Numbered from the stretch's first letter, positions 29,822 through 38,848 are shown. The stretch: 50,009 nucleotides of DNA from an uncultured Methanobrevibacter sp. (GCF_902774605.1 NZ_CACYJE010000009.1:1-50009), one strand, 5' to 3'. The notes: generated from the letters alone by a model not told the origin. Numbers and translations are program-made.

Positions 29822-32800
29822 ATGATTAATAAAAAATTTTTTCTAATTATTTTAACATTTGTTCTCATCATTAATGTTAGTATGGTCTTTGCTGAAGACA
29901 CTAATGATTTAAATCAAACTACTGATGATACGGACATATTATCTATTGATGATGAGAGTGTTGGCTTGCAGGAGATTGAATCATCTTCTGTCGATGAAAA
30001 ATTATCTGATTCTCATGAAGATATTTTAAAAGATGGGGTCATAAGCGACGACATCCCTCTTGTTGAGAAAGGTGTTGTTTCAGGAGGTGTGGATTTAACA
30101 GCTACACATCCATGGGCGCCTAGTGATAGTGTTAACGGTAATCACGGTGGAATAACTTATTTAATACCATCAGAAGCCACTGACATTAAGTTTGCACATG
30201 TTTATGTTAATATTTATGCGGGAAGTGCACAGCCAACTTATGATATAATTGCAAATACTACTATAACCACTGCTAATGCCACTTCTACTCATTCAGAATA
30301 TTTATGGTATCCAAGTGGAGTAATTGACGGTACAAGATTTGTTTTAAATGATTATATAGATAAAGTCTATTCTGATTATATGATCTTTTATAATATAACA
30401 GATATGGTTCAAGGATTGAATGGGACTTCAGTGTCTGTTGATGTTCTTTCCCTACCTGGAAGCAAACAATTCGACGGCAGGATTAAGTTGGTATCTTTAA
30501 TTCTTGCATATGATGACGGTGATGATGATGAGGTCTTCTACCAGTTCAATGCAGGTCAAGCATGGACTAATGCCAAGACTGGTGTTTCTTTTGATGCCGG
30601 TGAAATTGAATTAGGGGATAATGGTAAGGTAACTCTTACAAATATTGGACTTTCAAGCATTGATGCGTTTTATGAGTTGAATGGTATGCCTCTAATTTCT
30701 CAGGAGGATTTTGGGGATGTTTACATTGATGGAAGTTATTACCAATATCACGAGTGGGATTTAACTGACCTATTTGAACCTGAGTTTTATTTGGAATGCA
30801 CAGCCAGTTCTTCCGGATGGGCTTCATTTAAAGAGGCCATGTCCCTTTTGGTCGTTGACAACAGTTTTTATTCTAGAGATGCTGCTGGTAGCGATGAACT
30901 CTCATTCAGAACAGAGTATTCATTAGGTACCACTCCAATCATCCTTGTTTATGCAGGTACCAATAATACCATAACAGCTTCCGTTAAAGTGAATAACGCA
31001 GGAAATTATAACCTTAAGTTATTGGCTGATGGTGTGGAAGTGGATAGCGTTAACGTTAATTTGCAAAGATTGGTGGCTACAACCGTTCATCTTACTGATC
31101 CTACAATCAGGGCTGTTGACAAAAACACTGATTATAAGGCAAATCATGATAAAACTAATTACACTTTATTATTGTATTATGATGGGGAAATAGTCAATTC
31201 GTTTTCCAGTCTCATTCCGGTTCTCTACAATGGTCTTTTAAGTAAAGATCTCGCATATGAATCAGGTTATGACATTCCATTCTCATACAATGCTTCAATC
31301 ACTGGAGATATTGTAGTTGATGTTAAAGATGAGAACACATACTTGAATAGAAAAGATTTAAACAGAACAGATGTTTGGAATCTGGAATTGCCTAGCGGTT
31401 CTAATCTTGTTAGGGCATTTATTTATGTTCCTTATAATTACTATATTCCAAATTATCTCAATAACATTACTGAAGATGAAAATCTGATTGAAGCCACATT
31501 CAACGGAAACAAATTGAACGTATGTGGATATTATAGGGATCAATCCAATATTCTTCATGCATTTACAACTGAATATCCTTATGCAGTATATGGATATGGT
31601 GTTTTCATTTATGATGTGACTGACTATCTTAGAAATGGTGATAATACATTGTTCCTCAAGAAATTTGATGAATATCCTGCATTAAATCCAAGCACCCTGG
31701 TATACATGTATAACATGACAGGTAGCGATACTGTAAAATTTATTTATATAGACAATACTGCAGATATTCTTGAAAACTCTTACAATGTGGCCAACAGGCC
31801 AGTCGAATTGAAAACCAGATTCAATGTCAGTTCCGAATTGGTTCAATCTGCCGATTTTTACGTTTTTGCTGCAACAGACGATTCCGGTGATGAAGCATAT
31901 ATTATTTTTAATGGTGAAAAAACCAAATGGACAATTGAAGGCAGACAAACCTCTTTTAAAAAGTTAAATATTAAAAGAACAGTTAAGGATATCAACAATG
32001 TCACTGTTGGTGCCTATTCCAATGTGCCTGGATACAGACTCTTTGCATTGCAGCAAATAATGGTGTTAACCAAAAAAATACAGACTTCTGTTTCTTCAAT
32101 AAACACAGAATATGATAACGTTGCCTTTGCAGGCACTTCTAACAAAGTATACATCGAAATTAAAAACACAAGAAGTGGCGAGTTTACAGTTAAGCTGTAT
32201 GCGGATAATGTCTTCATAGGTTCACAGGATATTATTCTAAATGGAAAAAGTGATACAATATCATTAATTGACCCAACAATCAGGCCGATTGATGGAAATA
32301 CAGTTTATGGTGGGGACAATGATAAAGTCAACTACCTGGCTGAAATAATATTCAATGGAGAGAAGATTAGTTCATATTCAATTAATGCACCTATATTATA
32401 TGATGGATACTTAGGAAAAGATTTTTCATATCATTCAAATGCCTTTAATCCTTTCTTTAATGGAACAATAACCGGGGATATTGTAATTGATATCAAGGAT
32501 TACAATTCCTATCTGGATAATTACGGCACTTCCAGGACAGATGTATGGACTGTAACCTTGCCTGCCAATTCTATCCTTGTAAAATCATTAATATATGTAC
32601 CTTATAGTTACTTCAACCCTAATGAAGGATTATCCGAAAATTTAAGCATGTTTTCAACAAGATTCAATGATGTTGAAATAACTCCTATTATGCTGTACAG
32701 GGATCAAATCAACTTTGGAAGAGAAGCTGATTATGGATATGGTGTTTTGGTTTATGATGTAAGCCAATTAATTAAGGCAGGTTCCAATTCATTTGCTTTA

Positions 32801-33589
32801 ACTAAAAAATCAAACATTCCATTTGTTTATCCGTCAACCCTAATTTATATGTACAATACAACAGGAAGCAAAACCATTAAGGATGTTTACATTTCAAATG
32901 ATGCAGATTTGCTCTCTTTCGTTGACTTCAATGATTTGAATAGGGAAGTTAAGGTGGATTCTGTATTTAATGTTAACTCTAGTGGGAAAGTAGATGCTAA
33001 ACTGTATATTTTTGCTGCTGGTGCTCAAAAGGGTGAAGGTAATGTTATTTTCAATAACATGTTAAATGAAGATGTTTGGAATGGAAATTCCAATTCCACA
33101 GATTTGTATGTCTTAGATGTCACCAATTCAATTGGGGATGCCAATTCAGTATCATTTATTTCAACCAATTCTTATTTATTGGCATTGCAACAGATTATTG
33201 TAATTACTAAAGAAGCTCCTAAGGAGGACGATACTTCTACAAACACTACTCCGGGAGATTCCACTAATCCTGATACCAATAAACAAGGCACTGCTAAAGT
33301 AACCAAAAAAGCAACTAAAATAACTGCTAAAAAGAAAAAATTCAAGGCAAAAACCAAAATTAAAAAATACTCAATTACCTTAAAATCCGGTAATAAAGCT
33401 GTTAAAAAGGTTAAAGTTACTATTAAAATAGGTAAGAAAACTTACACTGCAAAAACCAACAGTAAGGGTAAAGCAACCTTTAAAATTAAGAAACTAACCA
33501 AAAAAGGCAAATATAATGCAGTTATTAAGTTTAAAGGAAACAGTGCTTACAAAGCATCAAGTAAAAAAGTGAAAATAACTATTAAATAG
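29822..33589 (+). CDS. secreted protein with three DUF3344-like domains
   Basis: A 1255-residue protein with a signal peptide (residues 1-24, ending MVFA). It has three copies of a DUF3344-like domain at about 84-350, 474-752 and 864-1130. Copies 2 and 3 both open with L.KD..Y......PF..N..ITGDIV.D.KD, and contain SLIYVPY or FIYVPY, GYGV..YDV and PSTL.YMYN. CARDB-like segments (about 370-465 and 763-860, with DPTIR.ID.NT or similar) separate them. A short T/N/P/D linker (about 1132-1158) precedes a lysine-rich Ig-like C-terminal domain (1159-1255) resembling those of the other two surface proteins here. There is no beta-helix and no membrane anchor. A second DUF3344 gene next to a cobN-like operon strengthens the idea of a functional link, though the role of DUF3344 is unknown. 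AAGGTAGG precedes the ATG. Confidence 0.85.
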   Translation: MINKKFFLIILTFVLIINVSMVFAEDTNDLNQTTDDTDILSIDDESVGLQEIESSSVDEKLSDSHEDILKDGVISDDIPLVEKGVVSGGVDLTATHPWAPSDSVNGNHGGITYLIPSEATDIKFAHVYVNIYAGSAQPTYDIIANTTITTANATSTHSEYLWYPSGVIDGTRFVLNDYIDKVYSDYMIFYNITDMVQGLNGTSVSVDVLSLPGSKQFDGRIKLVSLILAYDDGDDDEVFYQFNAGQAWTNAKTGVSFDAGEIELGDNGKVTLTNIGLSSIDAFYELNGMPLISQEDFGDVYIDGSYYQYHEWDLTDLFEPEFYLECTASSSGWASFKEAMSLLVVDNSFYSRDAAGSDELSFRTEYSLGTTPIILVYAGTNNTITASVKVNNAGNYNLKLLADGVEVDSVNVNLQRLVATTVHLTDPTIRAVDKNTDYKANHDKTNYTLLLYYDGEIVNSFSSLIPVLYNGLLSKDLAYESGYDIPFSYNASITGDIVVDVKDENTYLNRKDLNRTDVWNLELPSGSNLVRAFIYVPYNYYIPNYLNNITEDENLIEATFNGNKLNVCGYYRDQSNILHAFTTEYPYAVYGYGVFIYDVTDYLRNGDNTLFLKKFDEYPALNPSTLVYMYNMTGSDTVKFIYIDNTADILENSYNVANRPVELKTRFNVSSELVQSADFYVFAATDDSGDEAYIIFNGEKTKWTIEGRQTSFKKLNIKRTVKDINNVTVGAYSNVPGYRLFALQQIMVLTKKIQTSVSSINTEYDNVAFAGTSNKVYIEIKNTRSGEFTVKLYADNVFIGSQDIILNGKSDTISLIDPTIRPIDGNTVYGGDNDKVNYLAEIIFNGEKISSYSINAPILYDGYLGKDFSYHSNAFNPFFNGTITGDIVIDIKDYNSYLDNYGTSRTDVWTVTLPANSILVKSLIYVPYSYFNPNEGLSENLSMFSTRFNDVEITPIMLYRDQINFGREADYGYGVLVYDVSQLIKAGSNSFALTKKSNIPFVYPSTLIYMYNTTGSKTIKDVYISNDADLLSFVDFNDLNREVKVDSVFNVNSSGKVDAKLYIFAAGAQKGEGNVIFNNMLNEDVWNGNSNSTDLYVLDVTNSIGDANSVSFISTNSYLLALQQIIVITKEAPKEDDTSTNTTPGDSTNPDTNKQGTAKVTKKATKITAKKKKFKAKTKIKKYSITLKSGNKAVKKVKVTIKIGKKTYTAKTNSKGKATFKIKKLTKKGKYNAVIKFKGNSAYKASSKKVKITIK

Positions 33590-33620
33590 AGATTTATTTC
33601 TCTATTTATTCTATTTTTTA
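33584..33620 (+). terminator. terminator overlapping stop of second DUF3344 gene
   Basis: AAATAGAGA (33584-33592) pairs with TCTCTATTT (33599-33607), followed by ATTCTATTTTTTA. The TAG stop is in the left arm. The arms are almost the same as at 29678. Confidence 0.65.
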
Positions 33621-33657
33621 ATAAAATATTTTAATTGATTTGGCTAAAACTATCTTC

Positions 33658-34233
33658 ATGAAAGTTTTTGGAATCTGTGCAAGTCCCCGTAAGAGCACAA
33701 CAGAATATATTTTAACACAGGCACTAAAAAAATTAAATTGTGAAACAGAAATGTTTACATGTAATGGTAAAGATTTAAAGCCATGTCTTCATTGTGACTA
33801 TTGTCTTGAAAACAAGAAATGCATCATACAGGACGATATGGGTGAGGTATATGAGAATCTTCAAAGCGCTGACGGAATCATTCTGGCAACTCCGGTTCAG
33901 TCAGGATCCGTTTCAGCAAACCTTTCGATAATAATGGACCGTACAAGGGCACTGGAAGCCATTGACTATAATCTTTTAAGGGGAAAAATCGGCATGAGTA
34001 TTGCCGTTGGAGGTGACCGCACCGGGGGGCAGGATTTCGCACATCTCGCAAATATAACCTACTTCATGATACATGGAATAATACCGGTCAGCGGTGGGCC
34101 TTTCGGTTCAAACTTGGGTGCATCATTCTGGTCACAGGATTCAATTGAGGAAATAAAGAAGGATGATTATGGCATGGAGTCATTGAACAGAACTTTGGTT
34201 GAATTTGAAAATTTCTTAAATAAATATATTTAA
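33658..34233 (+). CDS. iron-sulfur flavoprotein (Isf family)
   Basis: A 191-residue flavodoxin-fold protein of the NADPH-dependent FMN reductase superfamily. The N-terminus MKVFGICASPRKSTTEYIL is the FMN-phosphate loop. The motif C-L-H-C-D-Y-C-x5-C (CX2CX2CX5C) is the compact ligand set for the 4Fe-4S cluster of methanogen iron-sulfur flavoproteins. LATPVQSGSVSANLSIIMDR and GGDRTGGQD are the remaining flavin-contacting loops. The family transfers electrons between ferredoxin and acceptors and is tied to oxidative-stress defence in methanogens. A TTG at 33640 is in frame, but homologues start at MKVFGI. No strong ribosome site is seen for either start. It lies only 50 nt after the previous terminator. 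Confidence 0.85.
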   Translation: MKVFGICASPRKSTTEYILTQALKKLNCETEMFTCNGKDLKPCLHCDYCLENKKCIIQDDMGEVYENLQSADGIILATPVQSGSVSANLSIIMDRTRALEAIDYNLLRGKIGMSIAVGGDRTGGQDFAHLANITYFMIHGIIPVSGGPFGSNLGASFWSQDSIEEIKKDDYGMESLNRTLVEFENFLNKYI

Positions 34234-34282
34234 ATATCAAAATCAATTTATATTATTAATAACTAATTTTTAAGGTTAAATT

Positions 34283-35842
34283 ATGGCTAACAAATTGGTG
34301 CGTGGCAGTTTCATCATTCTCATAGGAAACATAATCTTCCGTATCGGAGGTTATGTCTACCGTTTCCTTATGGCGATACTGTTGGGACCTACTGCGTATG
34401 GTATATTGGGAATCACACTGCCTTTCCAGGGCATTTTCCAGACATTGTCTGCTGGGGGCTTGCCTCCGGCAATTGCAAAGTATGTTGCAGAGTACGAGGC
34501 TGTTGACGAGAAGGACATGGCGAGACAGACCATATACACGGCCTTGAAGATAATGGTGTTTCTGGGACTCTTCTTTGGGGTATTGATGATTTTCGTCGTG
34601 GCGCCGTATCTGGCCTATGACTATCTTGGAAAGCCTGCCGCACTGGTTCCGCTGCAGATTGTCGGTCTAATCACTCCGTTCAGCGTTATCGTGGGTGCGT
34701 TCAGGGGAGCGTTCCAGGGAGTGTACAAGATGGAGTATATCGTCTACACCCGTGCCGTGGAGCAGCTCGGTATGATTTTATGTGCCACTGCGTTCGTTCT
34801 CATAGGATTGTCCACTGTAGGGGCCCTATGGGGTACAGTGTTAGGCTATTCCCTTTCTGTTGTGGCTGCAGTCTACATCTTCAAGTACCATATGGGCAAG
34901 TTCATACCTAAGGCCAGCGACGACTTTGTATTCACTCGCAAGGATGAGATGAAGCTTGCAGGAACATTGGTGAAGTTCTCCATACCTGTAATCATCACTG
35001 CGATTGCCGAAATGCTTATCTACAACATTTGCACAATCGTAATGGGCAAGTTTCTGACATTTGCAGACATCGGGTTTTTTGCAGCCGCAGACCCAATTGC
35101 GCGCCTGCCGCTGATCATTTCAATTTCAATTGCAACCACAATACTTCCTGCCTCATCCGAGGCGTTCAAGCTGAAGGACATTGACATGCTTCAGAAGTAT
35201 GTCTCCGAGGCCTATAAGTTCTCATTGCTGTTCGTTGTCCCAATGTGTGTCGGTCTGGCATTGTTCGCTTCACCTACATTGAGGATACTCTACTTTAAGA
35301 ACCCTGCATATGTTGCGGGTGCGGGCGCATTGGCAATACTTTCAATCGGAATGACATTCTATTCAATTTTCGCGATTTCAACCAGCATAATCCAGGGCAT
35401 AGGCAATCCTAGAATCCCAATGTACATCCTTGTCGGCGGTGCAGTCGTGACAGGCGTATTGAACTGGATCATGGTTCCGACCATGGGCATTGCCGGAGGG
35501 GCATTGGCAACCAGTATAGCATGCCTTTTGATGATGATTCCATGTGTCTATTTCGTATTCAGGCTGACTGAAACAAAGGCTCCGGCATCATCGGTCATTA
35601 AGATTATAGCTGCCGCATTGATAATGGGGGTTTTTGCTTTCTTCATTCCAAAATCCACATTATGGCTATTCCCGGGCATCATTGCATGTGTGATTGTTTA
35701 TTTCTTCGCATTGATACTGGTCAAGTTCTTCCAAAAGGATGATATTGAGAGTTTAAGGCATCTCTCTTCCAGATTCGGCCCCCTATCCAAGATTGTCAAT
35801 AAGATGTTGAATCTTGTTGAGAAATTGGAATTTAGAAACTAA
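34283..35842 (+). CDS. polysaccharide/lipid-linked oligosaccharide flippase
   Basis: A 519-residue membrane protein with about 14 predicted helices, of the MOP superfamily (Wzx / stage V sporulation protein B-like). The start MANKLVRGSFIILIGNIIFRIGGY and the following LGPTAYGILGITLPFQGIFQTLSAGGLPPAIAKYVAEY (shown here only as a landmark at residues 33-70) are typical of the group. It probably flips lipid-linked glycans, either pseudomurein precursors or S-layer/adhesin glycans, across the membrane; the substrate cannot be read from sequence. An AAGGTTA ribosome site precedes the ATG. Codons are noticeably richer in G and C than in the surface-protein genes to the left. The undecaprenyl-diphosphatase gene at 39785 is another envelope-lipid function nearby. 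Confidence 0.8.
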   Translation: MANKLVRGSFIILIGNIIFRIGGYVYRFLMAILLGPTAYGILGITLPFQGIFQTLSAGGLPPAIAKYVAEYEAVDEKDMARQTIYTALKIMVFLGLFFGVLMIFVVAPYLAYDYLGKPAALVPLQIVGLITPFSVIVGAFRGAFQGVYKMEYIVYTRAVEQLGMILCATAFVLIGLSTVGALWGTVLGYSLSVVAAVYIFKYHMGKFIPKASDDFVFTRKDEMKLAGTLVKFSIPVIITAIAEMLIYNICTIVMGKFLTFADIGFFAAADPIARLPLIISISIATTILPASSEAFKLKDIDMLQKYVSEAYKFSLLFVVPMCVGLALFASPTLRILYFKNPAYVAGAGALAILSIGMTFYSIFAISTSIIQGIGNPRIPMYILVGGAVVTGVLNWIMVPTMGIAGGALATSIACLLMMIPCVYFVFRLTETKAPASSVIKIIAAALIMGVFAFFIPKSTLWLFPGIIACVIVYFFALILVKFFQKDDIESLRHLSSRFGPLSKIVNKMLNLVEKLEFRN

Positions 35843-35898
35843 ACTATTTAAAATATGAAAAAAATATATATAATATTATATTTTGGGGGATTTATAAT

Positions 35899-36591
35899 AT
35901 GGCTGATGTAAGAGCAGGTGTAGAATATAAAATCAATGTGGATGGCAATTCATTCTTGCTTGACAGCAAGAAGTACCAATTGCTTGAATCAATTATTGAA
36001 ACCGGTTCGCTGACAAGTGCTGCCAAGGAGATTAAGGTTTCATACCGTACAGCATTGAATTACATTGAGAAGATGGAGTCATCACTTGACGTGAAGATAG
36101 TGAGCACCACTAAAGGCGGCAAAGGCGGAGGGGGAGGAACCTCCCTGACCGAGGAGGGTTACTCAATCCTCAAGGAATGCAAGAAGATAAATGCCATCAT
36201 GGAGCTTCACAAGGATGTTAATGAGATTGAAGCTGAGATAGTTAACATTAATGATGTTAAGGGTGTAATGACCATTAGCATGGGGGATTTTGAAATAAAC
36301 GCTCCATTAAACAGGAATTATGAGATAGGAGACCATATTCTTGCATTGATTAGCTATGACAATATTTTCCTTATGTTGGAGCCTCAGACCTCAAGCATTC
36401 GTAATATATTGAAGGGTAAGATTATAGAAATGAAGCTTGAAGGAGAAATTATCCGCGTTAAAATCGATGTGGGCGGAGTAATATTATGTTCTGATATTAC
36501 AGTGTCTGCTGAGAAGGAATTGAACCTTAATATAGGAAAAGATATTTATATTGGATTTAAGGCAATGTCAGTTGCAACTTTAAAGTTATAG
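35899..36591 (+). CDS. modE: ModE-type molybdate/tungstate-responsive regulator
   Basis: A 230-residue protein with two parts. Residues about 15-100 form a LysR-like winged helix: LLESIIETGSLTSAAKEI then SYRTALNYIEKME, and the wing STTKGGKGGGGGTSLTEEG, a hallmark of ModE. Residues about 115-230 contain two MOP/TOBE-type molbindin segments (GVMTISMGDFEINAPL... and GKIIEMKLEGEIIRVKIDVGG...) that bind oxyanion. In methanogens molybdate and tungstate supply formylmethanofuran dehydrogenase, so this protein probably adjusts transport or enzyme genes. It is preceded by a TATATATAATATTATATTTTGG promoter region and overlaps no gene; the ferredoxin starts 10 nt later. The oxyanion and target genes are not determined. 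Confidence 0.85.
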   Translation: MADVRAGVEYKINVDGNSFLLDSKKYQLLESIIETGSLTSAAKEIKVSYRTALNYIEKMESSLDVKIVSTTKGGKGGGGGTSLTEEGYSILKECKKINAIMELHKDVNEIEAEIVNINDVKGVMTISMGDFEINAPLNRNYEIGDHILALISYDNIFLMLEPQTSSIRNILKGKIIEMKLEGEIIRVKIDVGGVILCSDITVSAEKELNLNIGKDIYIGFKAMSVATLKL

Positions 36592-36601
36592 GTGATTATT
36601 T

Positions 36602-36805
36602 ATGCCGTTGCAGATTTTAATTGATGAGGAGAAATGTATAGGTTGTGGAGAGTGTGCGGAGATTTGTCCAAAATCTGCTAAAATTTGGAAAGTTGGTAGA
36701 GTTGCACGTATATTGGATTTAAGATATTGTCATGTTTGTACAATATGTGCAATGAAATGTCCTACAGACTGCATTACAATTATACGTCCGGGCGAAGAAG
36801 CATGA
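36602..36805 (+). CDS. 2[4Fe-4S] ferredoxin
   Basis: A 67-residue ferredoxin with two cluster motifs: C-I-G-C-G-E-C-A-E-I-C-P (CX2CX2CX3CP) and C-H-V-C-T-I-C-A-M-K-C-P. The linker between them is longer and more basic (KIWKVGRVARILDLRY) than in clostridial ferredoxins. It is a small cytoplasmic electron carrier, and such proteins in methanogens often serve formylmethanofuran dehydrogenase or related iron-sulfur enzymes. It lies 10 nt downstream of modE behind AGGTGATT, so cotranscription is likely. The pairing hints that its partner is a Mo/W enzyme, which is inference only. Confidence 0.88.
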   Translation: MPLQILIDEEKCIGCGECAEICPKSAKIWKVGRVARILDLRYCHVCTICAMKCPTDCITIIRPGEEA

Positions 36806-36844
36806 ATTATCAATGCTTAAATCAATTATTTGATAGGTAATATT

Positions 36845-37423
36845 ATGACTAGAATTTCAAACGTTTCAAGGAAAACCTCAGAAACCGACATTTCAATAAA
36901 AATGAATCTTGACGGTGAAGGAAAATACGACATTGATACAGGAGTTAACTTCTTCAACCACATGCTGGAATCATTTTCCAAGCACTCAATGATAGATTTG
37001 GATGTTAAGGCGGTCGGTGATATAGAGATTGATGACCACCACACCATAGAGGATGTGGGAATCCTTTTGGGTGAAGCTTTTCTTGAAGCTATTGGAGATA
37101 AAAAGGGCATAAAAAGAATGGCTCATGCAATAGTGCCGATGGACGAGTCAGTATCCACAGTGGCAATAGACATCAGTGGAAGAAGCTACTGCAACATGTC
37201 ACTGAACTTTAAAAACGAAAAAATAGGTGACATGACCTCGGATATTGTCATTCACTTTTTTGAATCATTCGCTTCAAGTGCAAAATTAAATATTTACGGC
37301 ACTGTTGAAGGTGCAAACGACCACCACAAGGCAGAAGCAGTATTTAAGGCATTTGCTAAAGCATTAAAAGAAGCTATTAAAATAGAACATGATCAGATTC
37401 CTTCTACAAAAGGAGTGTTATAG
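36845..37423 (+). CDS. hisB: imidazoleglycerol-phosphate dehydratase
   Basis: A 192-residue enzyme of histidine biosynthesis that dehydrates imidazole glycerol phosphate to imidazole acetol phosphate. Family signatures are present: R.SETDI at the start, [13 protein letters not shown] (metal-binding histidine), [15 protein letters not shown], and near the C-terminus [19 protein letters not shown], the two-histidine repeats that bind Mn. Length is normal for the monofunctional archaeal/plant type, with no phosphatase domain. A TTG at 36830 is in frame, but the ATG at 36845 after AGGT matches homologues. No other his gene is in the window, so the histidine genes appear scattered. Confidence 0.94.
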   Translation: MTRISNVSRKTSETDISIKMNLDGEGKYDIDTGVNFFNHMLESFSKHSMIDLDVKAVGDIEIDDHHTIEDVGILLGEAFLEAIGDKKGIKRMAHAIVPMDESVSTVAIDISGRSYCNMSLNFKNEKIGDMTSDIVIHFFESFASSAKLNIYGTVEGANDHHKAEAVFKAFAKALKEAIKIEHDQIPSTKGVL

Positions 37424-37450
37424 TTAATTCTTTTAACTATCTTTTTTTCT
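37421..37450 (+). terminator. terminator overlapping hisB stop
   Basis: TAGTTAA (37421-37427) pairs with TTAACTA (37433-37439) around TTCTT, followed by TCTTTTTTTCT. The TAG stop begins the left arm. Confidence 0.6.
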
Positions 37451-37514
37451 AATTTTTTATTATTATTTTCTTTAAAAAATTATATTTTAAAGTATTTTCA
37501 ATAATCGTGGTGTT

Positions 37515-37560
37515 CTGGTTTTAAAAAAAGAAAAAAATGAAGTAGCAAAAATTATGCTAC
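37515..37560 (-). terminator. mtd terminator
   Basis: On the minus strand GTAGCA/TGCTAC arms (37555-37560 with 37542-37547) form a 6-bp stem directly after the mtd stop, followed by TTCATTTTTTTCTTTTTTT. Confidence 0.65.
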
Positions 37561-38391
37561 TTATTCTGGTTTAGAGATTAAATCAACTTTGCAGCCTGGG
37601 TTTCCTTCTTTCATGTGAGGAGTTCTTAAGACTGTGTCGTTGGATTTTTCGATTTCTCTTGCTTCTTGTGCTAATTTAGCAGCACATGCAGCCATTTCGT
37701 GTGCAGCAGCTACTAATGGGATGAAGTTTTCGAAACCTTTGGTCATGAAACAACCTTTCATGTCTAAGTTTGCGACTGCTCCAGCCATTTCGTATGCAGC
37801 AATAGCTTTTGCTTTTGCGTATGGGTTTGCGAATCCTGCTGCTTCTACAGCTTTTTCAGCAGTAATAATGAGTTTTGGTAATTCGATGTCTTCGCCTGCG
37901 TCAGCAGCAGCAATTACACCGTCAATGGTTTTTTGTACTAATCTTAATGCACCGGTTTCTGCGAGTACTTTTAAGATGTCAGCGTTGAAGATAGCCATTT
38001 CAGTTGGGTCTAACCATTCTCTTTTTGCACCGATCATTGGGTCGGACATAACGATGATGTAACCGAGGCCTTGTTCATCCATTTCATCTTTTTTACCTTT
38101 ACCAGGTGCGTCACCGATGATAATAGCAGGTACATCTTTTTCGGATAATAATTCTCTTGCTTTAGCTGGTCCAGGTGCTCCTGGGTTTGGGCTAATGAAG
38201 ATTGCGAAGTCAGGTTCGAAAGCGTCTATTTTAGGTACGACGTCTTCTACTTGTTCTGGGTTCATTTTTGCTCCAGATCCAAAGGTTCTAACATCGATGT
38301 TTGGTCTGTCTGCTCTTTCGTCTAACAATAGGTCAATTACTGGTGAAGTACCAATATTACCACTTTTAATAATAGCAATTTTAACTACCAT
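37561..38391 (-). CDS. mtd: F420-dependent methylenetetrahydromethanopterin dehydrogenase
   Basis: A 276-residue core enzyme of hydrogenotrophic methanogenesis that reduces methenyl-H4MPT to methylene-H4MPT with F420H2. The sequence matches the family along its whole length: MVVKIAIIKSGNIGTSPVIDLLLDERADR at the N-terminus (landmark, residues 1-29), SGAKM, FISPNPGAPGPAKARE, IIGDAPGKGKKD, GYIIVMSDPMIGAKREWLDP, and the C-terminal RTPHMKEGNPGC. An AAGGAG site precedes the ATG, and TTTAAATA (minus strand, 38437-38444) gives a leader of about 24 nt. Codons are strongly biased, as expected for a very highly expressed gene. It stands alone between its own promoter and terminator. Confidence 0.97.
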   Translation of the reverse strand: MVVKIAIIKSGNIGTSPVIDLLLDERADRPNIDVRTFGSGAKMNPEQVEDVVPKIDAFEPDFAIFISPNPGAPGPAKARELLSEKDVPAIIIGDAPGKGKKDEMDEQGLGYIIVMSDPMIGAKREWLDPTEMAIFNADILKVLAETGALRLVQKTIDGVIAAADAGEDIELPKLIITAEKAVEAAGFANPYAKAKAIAAYEMAGAVANLDMKGCFMTKGFENFIPLVAAAHEMAACAAKLAQEAREIEKSNDTVLRTPHMKEGNPGCKVDLISKPE

Positions 38392-38436
38392 ATTTTTAAT
38401 CTCCTTATTTGATATATTATTTTTTAATTAGAAAAC

Positions 38437-38444
38437 TATTTAAA
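38437..38444 (-). promoter_or_regulatory. mtd TATA box
   Basis: TTTAAATA on the minus strand, a perfect match to the archaeal TATA consensus, 46 nt before the mtd ATG. It predicts transcription start near 38415. Confidence 0.5.
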
Positions 38445-38655
38445 TTTTATTATTTGATAATTTTAATCATCAATTAATTTTATTTTTAAATTCTGTTCAG
38501 TTAAACATGATTGCTATTAGAAAATTGAATAAAGTGGTAATTTAATTTAAATAATTTGGCATAAGAATTAATTTGGAGAGTGATTTTTCACGAAAAAACA
38601 ACGATAAAATATGGATAAAAATCATGAAAAAATCTTTGAAAAATAGAATTAAGAG

Positions 38656-38728
38656 TGGTTCCGACGAGACTCGAACTCGTGATCCCCTCCTTGTAAGGGA
38701 GGTATCATACCAACTAGACCACGGAACC
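38656..38728 (-). tRNA. tRNA-Val (anticodon TAC)
   Basis: On the minus strand a 73-nt tRNA reads GGTTCCG...CGGAACC with a perfect 7-bp acceptor stem and discriminator A. The anticodon stem CCTCC/GGAGG holds the loop CTTACAA, anticodon TAC, decoding GTA and GTG valine codons. The T arm is ACGAG-TTCGAGT-CTCGT, and the D arm has GTC-TAGTTGGTAT-GAT. The 3' CCA is not encoded (CTC follows), so it must be added by the CCA enzyme. No intron is present. Confidence 0.95.
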
Positions 38729-38754
38729 AACAAACAATATTATGACTTTACTAG

Positions 38755-38762
38755 TATATATA
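38755..38762 (-). promoter_or_regulatory. tRNA-Val TATA box
   Basis: TATATATA within AAAAGTATATATAC on the minus strand lies 27-34 nt upstream of the tRNA 5' end, the standard archaeal promoter distance for a tRNA without a leader. Confidence 0.65.
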
Positions 38763-38848
38763 CTTTTCGGTAATTCAAAAATCATGAAGAAAATTTTATA
38801 AAATAATAAGGATATATAAAATATTACATAAAAAATTGAAGTGATAAA

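Noticed and set aside
598-33589. Phage or plasmid origin for the region of giant genes
   Set aside because: No integrase, terminase, structural or replication gene is present, and flanking genes are chromosomal housekeeping genes.
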